Below are positions 1-11,195 of a stretch of 64,000 nucleotides of DNA, piece by piece; position 1 is the stretch's first letter, and every line of letters begins with the position of its first letter. Under the pieces are notes generated by a model. The model was not told the DNA's origin. It ran no database searches and saw only the letters and a list, made by a program, of their open reading frames with translations. The position numbers were made by a program, and so were the translations under genes. The stretch spans positions 2,647,001-2,711,000 of the forward strand of contig JAFFSR010000301.1 in the NCBI GenBank assembly GCA_017163975.1. The letters run 5' to 3'. Source of the DNA: Anastatus disparis (Eukaryota; Arthropoda; Insecta; Hymenoptera; Eupelmidae).

Positions 1-211
1 GTCAACCTCATTTTTGAACCCCTATTTTTGATGCTGTATCCGAAAAGAGTGGGAAATTGTTCGCGTGGGAAAAATTCAAGTCCGAAGATAGCATAATCCC
101 TAATCCTTCTTTTAGCGCTACCCAGGAACAACGACGTGGACATAGAAGCAATTTCTTCCCTTTGGGGTGCTTTTTTACAGTGGGTTCCCCTTGTTTCTCA
201 CGAAAATGAAT

Positions 212-1676
212 TTACAACAGATGTTCAAATTGTTCTCCATTTGCTTCCTGACAATAACCAATCCTATTGTAAAATGATTTAATTGCATCTTGGATCATCT
301 GTCGTGAAATGACATTAATTTCTTGAACTATTCCACGTCTTAAGAAGGGGCCGAACTATCTGTCTTTGTCTAATAGCGTTTTTCATCAACATAAACACTA
401 TCCGGTATAACAAGAAAAAAATAGCAGCCCCCGCTAGATATTAGTATAATAAGTAAATTTTGTAATAAAAATCAAATTTTTTACCGCATAGTTTTTGACT
501 AATTAGAGACCTACTAGCAATCTAGAATATAACCTATCTTTTTTTGGTAGGTCTCTAATTATTCAAAAACTACGCAGTAAAAAAATTTGTTTGTTATTAC
601 AAAATTTACTAACTATACTAATATCTAGCGGGGGCTGCTATTTTTTTCTTGTTATAAAGGATAGTGTTTATATAAACAATGAAAAACGCTATTAGACAAA
701 GACAGATAGTTCGGCCCCTTCTTAATTCTTCAAGGTTTTCTGGTTTATTTCTATGCACCCAATCTTTTAAATACCCTCACAAAAAATAGTCCAAAGGTGT
801 TAAGTCTGGAGATCTTGGAGTCCACTCTACTGTACTTCTTCTACCTATCCATTTTTCGAAAAATGTCTCATTCAGGTATTGTCTGATATTGACACCGTAA
901 TAAGCTAGAGCGCCATCTTGCTGGAACCATGTATTTTCAAAATCATCTCCTCTTAAGGCCTGGATAGCTTGAACAATCTGATTTCGTAATAGTTGTTCAT
1001 AACTTTCAGCGTTCAAATTCCTTTTGATAAAAAAGGGACCTATTATTGTATCAGCTACCATTCCTGCCCACACGTTCAATTTTTGAGGATATTGTGTGTG
1101 ACTTACTCTCATCCAATGAGGATTTGTATCGGACCAATATCTAAGGTTATGACGATTGACTTCGCCATTTAATTGAAATGTCGCTTCGTCTGAAAAAACA
1201 ATATTTTGTAAAAATATTGGATTTTCAGTTATCATTTCCATCATCGTCTCACAAAATTCAATCCGGCGATCAGGATCATCCTCATTTAATTCTTGCACAA
1301 GTTTCATTTTGTAAGGATGAAATCGGTTTACCTTTAAAATTTTAAGAACAGATTTTTGATTGATGTCCTGTTGCAAAGCTACTGATTGAGATGATTCATG
1401 TCGATTTTCCACAAAAGACAGTGAAACATCTAAGGATTTTTCTTCATTTGTTGCTGTTCGTGGTCTTCCAGTAACAGCACGATTTTTAATAGACCCTGTT
1501 TCTTCAAAACTTCTTAAGGTTCTCGAAACTGTGGATTTAAACAAAGGAGTGTCGCCATCGCCGTTTTGGAATGTTGCATTGAAGAGATTACCAACATTAG
1601 TATACGACCTTTGCAGATCACCCCAACCCCTTATCATTGGAAGAGATATATGCTCTCTTTCGAACAAACGAAACAT
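212..1676 (-). pseudogene. Mariner-like transposase, DD41D type, split by a MITE
   Basis: This encodes an IS630/Tc1/mariner transposase, a DDE/D enzyme that cuts and rejoins transposon ends. The N-terminal third has helix-turn-helix character with a GRPRTATNEE linker. The catalytic motifs are FSDEATF (first Asp), WFQQDGA (second Asp) and RSPDLTPLDYFL (third Asp). I count 41 residues between the second and third Asp, which matches the DD41D (rosa/VISITOR) group rather than DD34D mariner. After DYFL, at about 774-776, the next codon is TGA where the family usually has Trp. The frame then runs on to 726, is interrupted by the MITE at 344-721, and resumes in the same frame from 339 to a TAA at 212-214. 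The start chosen is the first Met (1676). Apart from the stop and the MITE the gene looks young. Family assignment is by motif and spacing only. Confidence 0.8.
344..721. mobile_element. TTAA-flanked MITE, subfamily C
   Basis: This 378-bp non-coding palindromic element is flanked by TTAA at 340-343 and 722-725. Its ends are inverted repeats starting GAAGGGGCCGAACTATCTG followed by TCTTTGTCTAAT. It sits inside the transposase gene on the minus strand, and removing it with one TTAA leaves that reading frame continuous. The TTAA target points to piggyBac-type or another TTAA-specific transposase acting in trans. Confidence 0.88.
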
Positions 1677-2123
1677 TTTAAAAGTTCTGAAAAAAATGTA
1701 ATGTAGCTATTGTATCTAACAAGTAAAGAAAGAATTAAGAAATATTTGACGAATTTCTAGAATTAGTTCAACCACAAAACACTATTTGTTCTTTTTTATT
1801 GGCCAAGTAAGTTTTTATTTTAAAAGTCTGTTTAATGACAAAACTATGACAACAAAAAAATATGTTTCCAACTTACAATTAATACAATTTAAGAGCAAAT
1901 AAAATTTTAAAATCTAAATGATAACAATTTTTTATTTAAAAATATTTTTGTACAAGCACTTTTATTTTATTTCTAAATGTAAACTTCTTTCAGACGCCTT
2001 TCAAATAATTTCGAATTTTTAATAAATAATTAACTTTACAGCCCATGAAAGAGGAGAAAATGTGATTTTTAAGAGTTGCCCCTTTTAAAAAAAAAATTTT
2101 TTTTTTTTCAAAAATAAAATAAA
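1677..2123. other. AT-rich flank of the mariner-like element
   Basis: This is non-coding AT-rich sequence upstream of the transposase start. It should contain that element's right end, but I could not locate a convincing terminal repeat. Confidence 0.5.
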
Positions 2124-2127
2124 TTAA

Positions 2128-2507
2128 GAGGAGGTCACGTATCTCTGTCCTTTTCTAATAAAAAATTGAGTTTTTTACAGAAACTAATAACTTTAGCAAA
2201 AAATGAAGAGAAAGCCGCATCTCGTATCAAAAAAAGCAATATTTTCTTCGATAAGAAAGAATTAATTTTATTGCTTTGTTTTCTAAAAAACCTTGAAAAA
2301 CTTAAATCATAGAGGTTAGGGTGGACAATTTGGTTTTTCAAGGTTTTCTTGAGAACGAAGCAATAAAATTATTTTTTTCTTATCAAAGAAAACATTGCTT
2401 TTTTCCATACAAAATACGGCTTTCTCTTCATTTTTTGCTAAAGTTATTAGTTTTTGTAAAAAAATCATTTCTTTGATTAGAAAAGGACAGAGATACGCGA
2501 CCTCCTC
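2128..2507. mobile_element. TTAA-flanked MITE, subfamily A
   Basis: This 380-bp element has TTAA at 2124-2127 and 2508-2511. Its inverted ends start GAGGAGGTCACGTATCTCTG and continue TCCTTTTCTAAT. Nearly the whole body is two inverted arms around a short centre near 2320. Close copies lie at 17206-17586 and 58959-59339. Confidence 0.88.
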
Positions 2508-2719
2508 TTAATGACAGATCTTCAAATTGCTTTTTATTTGTTTTGCAACAAAAATTAACCTTGTTTTTGTATTTTTGAAAATCCTTTTTCGAAATTTTCG
2601 AACATTTATTACTCAGAAATAAATTAAAATTTTCCATTAGTAGGCCAGGAGAACTATCCCAAAAATAGTCGTTTGAAATAACTCGCTTGATCTTGAAATA
2701 ACCTTGAAAATGAAGTTAA

Positions 2720-2928
2720 GGGAATGTAAAATACCGACATTACAGTTTTCAAAATTTTTGATTCTTAATCTAGAAATTTTTACAATATCTCTATATTACA
2801 GCCTTCCATTTTTACTAATAAAAAGCCTAATTGAGAGATATTTTTGAAAATTTTGGAATAAAGATTAAAAATATTGAAAACTGCAATGTCGGTAACTATG
2901 TAGAAATCATATACCGTATTACATCCCC
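2720..2928. mobile_element. Small TTAA MITE (GGGAATGTAAAATACC family)
   Basis: This 209-bp element has TTAA at 2716-2719 and 2929-2932. The left end is GGGAATGTAAAATACCGACA and the right end is the degenerate complement ending ACATCCCC. The arms pair around a centre near 2820. Relatives lie at 4140-4361 and 14645-14852. Confidence 0.75.
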
Positions 2929-2932
2929 TTAA

Positions 2933-3247
2933 AGGTCAAATCCAAGGTCACCATCGGATTCCTTGTTCAAAGTTACCTAGGGTTGGTTTTTTGTTTGTTT
3001 TGTTTTACCACTAAACTAGAGAGATTTTCAAGAAGTCATACTTTGACCCGTATTTGATCTCTAGAGGTTACGTCAACCTCATACCTAAACACATATCCAG
3101 ACGTAAAATTTTCCGCTCTTTTCGATTACGGTATAAAAAGTAGGGGTTCATAACCTTGGAAATGAGGTTTAAGGTCAAATCCAAGGTCACCATCGGATTT
3201 CTTGTTCAAAATTATCTAGGGTATGCCTTTTGTTTGTTTTGTTTTAC
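2933..3247. repeat. Pair of ~75-bp direct repeats around a small palindrome
   Basis: A segment beginning AAGGTCAAATCCAAGGTCAC and ending in TTTGTTTGTTTTGTTTTACC occurs at about 2932-3008 and again at 3170-3247. Between them lies a small imperfect palindrome (about 3073-3165) beginning GTCAACCTCA and ending in a sequence resembling its complement. The first bases of the window also begin GTCAACCTCA, so this is probably a short relative of whatever element begins the window. Confidence 0.55.
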
Positions 3248-3336
3248 CTTGTATGGATACACTTAAAGAAACTGCTTAATTGACATGACTCCTAATTTTC
3301 TAAAATTTTATTCACAAAATCAGTCATGTCAAAAGT
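3243..3336. repeat. Dispersed ~95-bp repeat, copy 1
   Basis: The segment running from TTACCTTGTAT to GTCATGTCAAAAGTTTTTT recurs at 4926-5022 in the same orientation with a few substitutions. It has no coding content. Confidence 0.6.
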
Positions 3337-3569
3337 TTTTTTTAACTAAATTTTTAGTTGACAAAACAGGAATGCTTAACTGCGACTATATTCCGCGTTT
3401 TTAGGGTATTTCAGATAGTATACAAAAAACAGGCACTATAGTACGTTTTAAACAAGTGACGGTATTTGTAAATTTACTACCTATTCCTTGTTTTAATGAT
3501 ACTCAGACGAGTAGATGTAATATAGCTACTGAGACCGATAAAAACACTAGTAGTATAGTAATTTTACTG

Positions 3570-4030
3570 ACTTTTTAAAATGTTTATGGAATCTTCCTAA
3601 AATCTTTCATAAAATACTCCACCAAAAAAATTACTTAAATCTTTCTGTGAAATATTTCGTGGAATAGTTCTGGAAGATCTATGCAATATTCCACTGTCCG
3701 ATTTTAAAGTTTTTCGGAATTTTCCAGCGAAATATTTATGGAATCTCCCTGGAATCTTTCATGAAATATTCCAGTGGAACATTTCATGAACATCACATGT
3801 AATATTTCATGAAACATTCCAGGAATCTTACGTAAATTCCATTTCATGAAATATTTCGAAAAAGTTCTTGAACATTCCTCTGAAATATTCCTGGAATCTT
3901 TCAATGGATGATTCCAGTTGAATATTTTGAAATATTCCGTGAAGACTTCCTAGAATCCGCATGGAAGATTCCATTGAAATATTCCAGTGAAATATTTCGA
4001 AATATTTTAGTGAAATCTTCCATGCTGTGT
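3570..4030. repeat. Degenerate short-repeat field (GGAATATTYC / TTTCATGAAATATTCC)
   Basis: About 460 bp consist of many imperfect copies, in both orientations, of a motif near GGAATCTTTCATGAAATATT. The unit is roughly 18-25 bp and each copy is itself partly palindromic (AATATTCC with GGAATATT). Open frames here on the minus strand merely read through the repeat. Confidence 0.65.
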
Positions 4031-4139
4031 GGGACAATCTGTGTAAAGCGCTCGTAAATTTGTTTATAAAATTATTTAGAAGTTCGTTAGGATCAGAGCT
4101 TTTTTTTTAAATTATTAACTAATTCGTAGTTTTAATTAA

Positions 4140-4361
4140 GGGAATGTAAAATACCGACATTACAGTTCTTCAAATATTTGATTCTTTATCCAAAAGTTTT
4201 AAATATATCTTTATATTACATCCTTCTATTTTTATTAATAAAAAGCCTAATATAGAGATATTTTGGAAAATTTTCAAATAAAGATTGAAAGTTTAGAAAA
4301 CTACAATATCAATAACTATGTATAAAATATATACATAGTATATATACTCTTTTACATCCCC
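4140..4361. mobile_element. Small TTAA MITE (GGGAATGTAAAATACC family)
   Basis: This 222-bp relative of 2720-2928 has TTAA at 4136-4139 and 4362-4365. The left end again reads GGGAATGTAAAATACCGACA and the right end ACATCCCC. The right arm carries a short TATATAC expansion. Confidence 0.75.
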
Positions 4362-4365
4362 TTAA

Positions 4366-5221
4366 TGCTAGTAGTGGAAATTCGATAGTCAAAACAATAG
4401 AATGGGAAGGTTTTGTAAGTTTTAATGTTCAGTTCAATGATATTGATAATACAATTAAGCGTGAATCGGTGATTTCAAAGTTGTCGTATCTTGTATTTTT
4501 AAATATAGAGTTTATAGTATTTGTGATCAGTAAGTTAGTATTGGATAGAATTTTCACTAGGTAGCAATGACTAAGAAATTTTGCTGTCTCTAAAATTGAA
4601 TTTAGTTCTGACTAAACTAAAATTGTCAAACAACGTTCTTCGATGATGTTCTGCGGTAGCCCATGATTGTTCAACTGCAATTTATCGGATTTTTTTTCAA
4701 AGAGTCTGCCAAGTTTTTGTTTTTAAGGAAGAATATGTAACTACCGTAATCAATTAGAGAGCGAACAAACTTTTATAAGATGAACAAGGTGGTAGGGTAG
4801 GCTCCCTATTTAAATTGCATAGAAATTTGATAATGTTTATCCTATTGTACAATCCTGTTTTGAAGTATTTACATGAGTCGTGAACTTCAATTTATAATCA
4901 AAAGTTATACCCGGAATACTTTCCTTACCTTGTATAGATACACTTGAAGAAACTGCTTAATTGACTTAACTCCTAATTTTCTAAAATTTTATTCACAAAA
5001 TCAGTCATGTCAAAAGTTTTTTATCGACATACTGGTCGATATACTAGATTTGATTTGTATATTATTCAATACTTCAGTTTAGGAGTCTTCCGATGCCATA
5101 CCTCTATTGCTAAAGTGAATAAATACACTTTTTTCAGGTTAGAACGAGAACCCTAATATCGCTAAATTGGAGCTCATTGTGTTTATTGTTTTTCGTAATA
5201 TGGTTTTAGATTATGCAGGAC
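4366..5221. other. Non-coding AT-rich interval with repeat copy 2
   Basis: There is no supportable gene. It contains the second copy of the 95-bp dispersed repeat at about 4926-5022. Confidence 0.5.
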
Positions 5222-6210
5222 TACCATAGCTACAGAAGGCATCAATATCATCGGCAAATTGTTTAACTATAACGCTTTTGAGGACGCCAACAGTGACGTC
5301 CTTAACGGGATGTCGGAGCTGCAGCAATCGAGTTTTGCTTTCTTCATTTTATCAATATCTTTTTAAATTCATAAATTAAACAAATATAATGACTTGTCCG
5401 CACTAAAGCTATATTAATACAATAATTTTTGTTAAAATAAAAAATCATTTGGACTTGTTATTTTTTATGAGCTTGAATTGGAAATTAGATATCAAACTCG
5501 ACAAATCTAATCTTAAAATACGATAAATTGAAAGTTCGTAGTATAACTTTGTATGTATAGTATTTTGGTGGATTTCTTGAGTTGTCCGCACTAGAGTTTA
5601 ATCTTACAAATTTTTTCTTTGTAGCAAAAAACTCGATTGAACGCATCGTTTATCCATAAGTTAGGATTGGAAATATTATTAGAAGGCGGGCAGCTTCGTC
5701 ATGCTCTTAATGTAAATGAGGTATGAGAGCGGGCTAAGTACACCACCTCGGGGTACTCCTTTACAGCTGTATCTAAATTCGTTTTTCAGTATATCGGAGA
5801 AGATAGTTCTGCTGTGTGTTATGAATTTGATGAATTCGACTAAAGATTCTGAACATCCGATTAAAACCAATTTTACTAAGAGGACGTCACTGTTGACATT
5901 GTCATAAGCGGAATCAACGTCGAGAAAGAGGGCTAACATATCCTTTTCATTTGAAAAAGCTCGGTCTGTCTTCAAAGTGAGAGTTGTGAGACTGTCAGCA
6001 CATGACCGGCCTTTTTTGAAACGTGATTGACTATTTGGGATAATATTATAAAATTCGTAGTACCATTGTTAACGATTTTTGACTAACGATTCAAAGAATT
6101 TGCCTAAAGTTGCGGTAAGAGAAATTGGTCTTACACTTTTGTTGTTAGTTTTGTCGATAAATAGAACGATAGACCAGGACTTGGGTAGCAATCACTTGAA
6201 ACGCTTGTAT
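5222..6210 (-). pseudogene. Non-LTR retrotransposon reverse transcriptase fragment
   Basis: This is a decayed reverse transcriptase domain of a LINE-type element. On the minus strand, about 6210-5976 gives an N-terminal RT segment broken by stops and ending SLTTLTLK. The longest open block (5975-5679) holds FLDVDSAYDNV (first catalytic Asp) and GVPRGGVLSPL (RT motif B). About 5340-5678 is unrelated AT-rich sequence, probably an insertion. RT coding then resumes at about 5312-5222 with VKQFADDIDAFCSYG, the FADD active-site box. Clade assignment (jockey/R1/I group) is not possible from this fragment. It is certainly non-functional. Confidence 0.75.
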
Positions 6211-6214
6211 CAGA

Positions 6215-6830
6215 CTAATAATCACTATTACATCAAAATCTTAATATAAATACGCTTTATATAGCTATCGCACGCTTTACAAATCATTTCTTGTCTGAAA
6301 TTCTTGTTTCTCTTATATATCAAACAAGAAGCACTCTAAGCGCTTGCGAGAGTAAGCGGATAAATTTTAAAAGCACACTGCCGTCCATATGTTTTGATCT
6401 TTTTTGATAAAAATTTTATGAACTTTGAATCATATCTCTGCGAAAAATCAACATACAGAAATCGCCAGCATGGATTTAGAAAGGTCTGGAAGGGCACTTG
6501 AAAATGGCATTGTTTTTATTCAAAAATATATATTTTTTAATTCTTAAAAAGAATTAAAAAACCAAAAAAATTGTTTTAAATTTTGACTTATTTTTAATAT
6601 TTTCTTACGCATTAAAAAAATTTTATTTCCCTGCTGTCAACACATAAGAATGAAGGTATTTCATCCCTCTTTCAAATTCCGTTCAGTTTATTTGTCTACG
6701 ATTTTTTATTAATTAGTTATTAGCCAATTCGTAAAAAATAGGTACATTTAAGAAAATATAAAAAAATTAAATAAACTTTGTACGTGCAATAAATATGGCA
6801 AAATTATAAAATAGTTATTACTATCTTCTT
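6215..6830. other. AT-rich non-coding interval
   Basis: I see no gene, RNA or clear repeat. Confidence 0.5.
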
Positions 6831-6835
6831 AAAAA

Positions 6836-7590
6836 TATGTTCTAGATGCTTAAACTTTAAGATGATACTGCAACTTTTCATTATAGTCCAATAGTCCAAA
6901 ATATGTTCTAGATGCTTAAACTTTAAGATGATACTGCAACTTTTCATTATAGTCCAATAGTACAACCTCGAACTATTAAATAGAATCTTGGTGTTTGAAA
7001 GGGACGCAGAACCTTGATAATGCTAAATGCTTGAAACAAGGAAAAATGTATCTTCTCGTTTTGGTCTATCCACTATTCTATCTACTTCATCAACTTCTTG
7101 TTAATCTATAAAATTTAAATCCATATGATTAATATTTATCGCATTTAATTGTGATTAATTCATAAAAGTAATATAATTATTTGGTATCATTTTTCTTATT
7201 TTATTCAAAATAAAAATTTCTCTATGAAACAAATAAAACTATAAAAAGAATTCCTTTTTTCTATGTTACTTTAATTTTTATAAAAAATTAGGTAAAGATT
7301 GATCACCATCTTATTAAAAAGATCTTCTAGATGCTTAAATTTCAAGACAATATTGCAACTCTTCATTTTAGTACAATCCCAAGCTGTAAGAACAGAATTT
7401 TGTTATTCGAAAGGGATGTAGAGTCCTAATAATGCTGGATGCTTGAAACGAGGAAGAATATATCTTTTTGTTTTGACCTATCCACCATTTTATCTGCTTG
7501 CATCAATTGTTTATTGATCTCTAAATTTAAATCCATATAATTATTATTTATTGCATTTAATTATGACCAACTTATAAAAATAATGTATTT
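6836..7590. repeat. Tandem repeats: exact ~62-bp duplication and diverged ~300-bp unit
   Basis: The stretch starting ATGTTCTAGATGCTTAAACT occurs twice back to back (about 6837-6898 and 6902-6961), essentially identical. A longer unit that includes it and continues to about 7160 recurs in diverged form from about 7320 to 7590, with matching landmarks such as TGCTTGAAAC and TTTAAATCCATAT. No coding role is evident. Confidence 0.65.
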
Positions 7591-7739
7591 ATTTAGTATT
7601 ATTATTCTTAATAAAAATCTCTCAACTGAACAAATAAAATTGTATAAGGAATAAAAATTTTTCAAATTAAAACATACAATGAAAATACAATAGTAAATTT
7701 TAAAACAATAAATTATGAATTGATAAATTACGATTAAAA

Positions 7740-9110
7740 TCTCAAGTTATATAAATACAATCTTGATCAACGAAAACAAAAGGTCCAGTATTAAGTTCAT
7801 TATTATCTCCTACCGTATAATAATGAACGGTGTTTGGAATTTTTGCTAAATTTGATCCTCTTCCTCAATATAATGTAACTAATTCTAGTGCTGAACCTGC
7901 TGTTAATGAATAAGATTCTCTATCTACACAATCTTTCATTTTTGGTTCTGAAGCTCTCCCTATTTCAGAAAGTAAAGCATGAGCAATATGTTGATAATTT
8001 GTTCCTTGATAAACAAATTTAACACCCATAAGTGGGGTTACTTCAACATTTTGTAAAACATCCAATTCTATACTAGTTGGACGTAATTTAAGTGATAATA
8101 ATTTTGTCCTTGAAACATCCATTGATGCTTTATGCGTACCCTGGTAGAAAATTACGGATAAAGATATGCTCGGGTAACTAGTTGTTGTAAAATATTATCT
8201 CTAAAAAAATCAATTAAGATTTTTTTCTTCTGTTTTGAAATAAATTATAAATATTGTGATATTCATTATTACAATTCATATGAGTTGTAAATAATTTTCA
8301 ATTAAAATCGTTTATAAAAAGCGAATCAGTTTGTATACATGCAGCCCACGATGGCGCCTGTTCGTATAATCGTACGATATATCCTATAGTTATGAATACT
8401 GAATGTTAGCTGCGCGCGCATCACTCTACGCTTCGTCTTCGATAAGCGTCAATCTTCGTCAATATATGTACAGGTTAGATTAACTATGTAACTTAACTTT
8501 AAAATTATTAAAGATAAAGAAACATATTATCATTGTAATAGCGTTAAAATTTTCTGTTCTTTATTGTATAATCTGAGTTTATTTGCAAACACATACAGTA
8601 TGATTATGAGTGCAATATCTATATAAAATCATTTAGTTCGAAGTGTGAGTGAGCGAGTGCATATTGAAACTTAGTGTGAGAGACTAAGACTGCCCGCGCA
8701 GAAACTCAAAAGGAAACAAGGAGCCGACAGTCTTTCTCCTTATTACTAACTATGTTCCCATATGCGCGCTCACTCGCACTTTGTAATATGCTGTTTGTGA
8801 ATATAGTATAGTTCAACATTGACCATATTCTCCCGATGCCATTGCGATAATTCACTAAGAGTAATGAAGGCTTATCGCGATATCTAAAAGCATAAGATCG
8901 AGACCGCCTATAAAATACAGGATGATATACTGAATATATACTTAACTTTCTACCAGGGTAGTTGATAATCCTAGTGATAAACCAATGCTAGTAGCTTTAT
9001 GACATTTAACTAAATATTTATACATACTAAATGGTGCGAGATTTTTAAGATAACCATTAACTCCCAAAGCCATGAGAAAACCTGAATGTTCGATATTAAA
9101 TTCACCCTAT
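7740..9110 (-). pseudogene. APC1 (anaphase-promoting complex subunit 1) fragment, split by an insertion
   Basis: APC1 is the large scaffold subunit of the cell-cycle ubiquitin ligase APC/C. On the minus strand, about 9110-8959 reads EHSGFLMALGVNGYLKNLAP and continues to TSIGLSLGLSTT. After an 820-bp insertion (8139-8958) coding resumes in the same frame with HKASMDVSRTKLL and runs through VYQGTNYQHIAHALLSEIGR and CVDRESYSLTAG to about 7740. The VYQGT, EIGR and DRESYSL blocks with the following GSNL are characteristic of the APC1 C-terminal repeat region. Stops occur near 9100 and at 7865-7867, and there is no continuation into the rest of the gene, so this is a pseudogene fragment. I cannot tell a retrocopy from a genomic duplicate; the visible part has no intron. 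Confidence 0.75.
8139..8958. mobile_element. TA-flanked element with CCCTGGTAGAAA inverted ends
   Basis: This 820-bp insertion starts CCCTGGTAGAAA and ends with its complement, flanked on both sides by TA (8137-8138 and 8959-8960). The TA target suggests Tc1/mariner-type mobilisation. There is no transposase inside, so it is non-autonomous. The internal sequence includes a GC-richer part (about 8340-8460 and 8640-8780). The second family member is at 9832-10782. Confidence 0.8.
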
Positions 9111-9767
9111 AGAGTTGCTCCGCATTGATAAAATGAGTGGTATAGTATATCGCAAATTGATATAAGACTGTAGCACCATGTATCACTGAATTTATAATTA
9201 CATACGAAAAATCCCAAGGAATATTTTTAGAAGTGGTAGTTAATATCTAGTTATAATAGCGATATACCAGCATAAAATACCAAAACACGATGATAAATGT
9301 GAAAAATATGTAAATGCATCTATGTCAATAGTATATAGTGATATACGTTTAACACTTCAAACTTTATAGATGTAATAACATAACGATTGTAATAAAAAAT
9401 TAGCTACGAAGTTTGAGAAGTTTCATCAATTATTTATGTAATTTCTCAAACTATTTATTTATTATAAACTTTGAATGTACTGGTTAATTCCAAGTAGATT
9501 TATTAAGTCTATAAATTATTTATATTGTAAGCTTTGAATCTACTTATTATTTAAAAGTACATTTAAAGCTTGTGATAATTAAATTTATAAAATTAAGCTG
9601 TAAATAGTAGCAGACTATAAAATGTGCAATAATAAAATATATTAAATTTTTATAGAAAATGTATTATCTATTTTATAAAGATTTGATATATTTTATTATT
9701 GCAAGTTTTATATGTTTGCTTCTATTTACAGCTCCATTTCATACATTAAATTATTACAAGCATTAAA
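9111..9767. repeat. AT-rich interval with two hairpins
   Basis: There is no coding content. One inverted repeat spans about 9360-9480 (GAAGTTTGAGAAG against the AAACTATTT/AAACTTTGAATG side). A second spans about 9597-9735, from AAGCTGTAAATAG to CTATTTACAGCT. Confidence 0.5.
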
Positions 9768-11195
9768 CCCTATTAAAAAAAACACGTTTTTTTTGCACGT
9801 GAAAAAAACACGTGTAAAATACACGTATCTTCCCTGGTAGAATTTGAAACATTTTAAATGGACTCGAAACTAGGAAATAGGAATTAAAAATGGGCAAAAA
9901 TGTTTATATTTTAAATATATGAAAACTATCAAAGAATTAATCAATTCTTATGTCAAAAAAATATTGTGACGATTACTCTGTCGGGATGTCAAAAGATCGT
10001 GATTAACGTATATTTCTAACCTATAAAAAGTGATAATTTGTTTATTTGAGTCGAAAATTTGCACTTTGACATAATAAAAATAAGTTTTATAAATGTTTTT
10101 TTTATTTAAACAAATTTTAAAAAGTAATAATTAAGTATTACGTAGTATTAGAATTAAATAAAACGAGTGCTAAATAAGTTCATAAGTATCGTTAAAATAT
10201 CTAAAGATGACATGCAAACATTGTTTCTAAAACTATTTCATTATATATTCACTTTACAACTGCTTCAAACATACGGAGATAGTTTTTTCTCAACAAATGT
10301 GATACGCACCGCACTATGAAAAGTGATGCCTTTGCTTCATAAACACGGAAATCATACATAATGTGTACTGCTTGTCTTCGTACGGTAAGCGCGTGATATA
10401 CCGAAAAACTTTCTGCACAAACGCAATTCGGTATCAATTGTGCTTGTTTCAAAAATATCGTATATGCATGTCTGTTTGCGTCTTTTTTGTTACTTGTCTC
10501 TTCACCGTATTTAGAGGTTATAATAGAGTACAAGAGATTAATATTATTTCGCAGGTTATTTTAATATTGTCTCAAACTTATTTTATTTCTAGCCAAGTTT
10601 AATGGTGAATTAATACCTTTTAATTATCTAAGAATTTGCAATCCAGTAAATGCCGGTAAAGTGGGAAAAAAAGCGTTACATCGATAGCTAAGAACTGGGA
10701 ATTAAAACAAGCTTGTTTCTAGCATATGCGCAGTTTAAATGACTAAGAAATAGCTTGGAAATGGAATCAGATTCTACCAGGGTTTTACACGTGTTTTTTA
10801 CATGTAAAATTTGCGTGTTTTTTCACGCATATTTTTCACGTGTTTTTTTCACGTGTATTTTTCAGGTGTATATTTCACATATTTTTTCATAGCTTTTCGA
10901 AAATCTTCTACGATCTGGTCTATTATATTTGCGTCTTCCAAATTTGTGTAAGGGATGACAAAACATAGAAAAACACCACCTAGTGAATTAAAATCGCTAT
11001 TAATGATCGATTACGTCGGTTTGACTTTAAGTCACTAGGTGGCGTTTTTCTAAGTTTTGTCATCCCTCACACAAATTTGGAAGACGCAGATATGAGAGGC
11101 CGAACAGTAGAAGCTCTTCGAAAAGCTATAAAACAATATGTGAAAAACACACCTGAAAAATACACGTGAAAAACACGTGTTTTTTTTTAATAGGG
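9768..11195. mobile_element. Composite fold-back element with CCCTATTAAAAAAAACACG ends
   Basis: The inverted ends are CCCTATTAAAAAAAACACG at 9768 and its complement ending at 11195. Both ends are followed internally by arrays of CACGTG/ACACGTGT. Inside are a CCCTGGTAG-type element (9832-10782) and a strong hairpin (about 10865-11135) whose stem reads GCGTCTTCCAAATTTGTGT and whose loop region holds GATCGATTACG. A 94-codon minus-strand open frame at 10249-10533 has no recognisable features, and I do not call it a gene. Confidence 0.6.
9832..10782. mobile_element. Second CCCTGGTAGAA element, nested
   Basis: This 951-bp element starts CCCTGGTAGAATTTGA and ends TCTACCAGGG, the same ends as 8139-8958. 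A TA flank is not evident here, unlike the first copy, so the boundaries are less secure. Confidence 0.55.

Noticed and set aside
10249..10602. 94-codon minus and 79-codon plus open frames
   Set aside because: They overlap on opposite strands inside a MITE-like element and carry no motif; chance is the simpler explanation.
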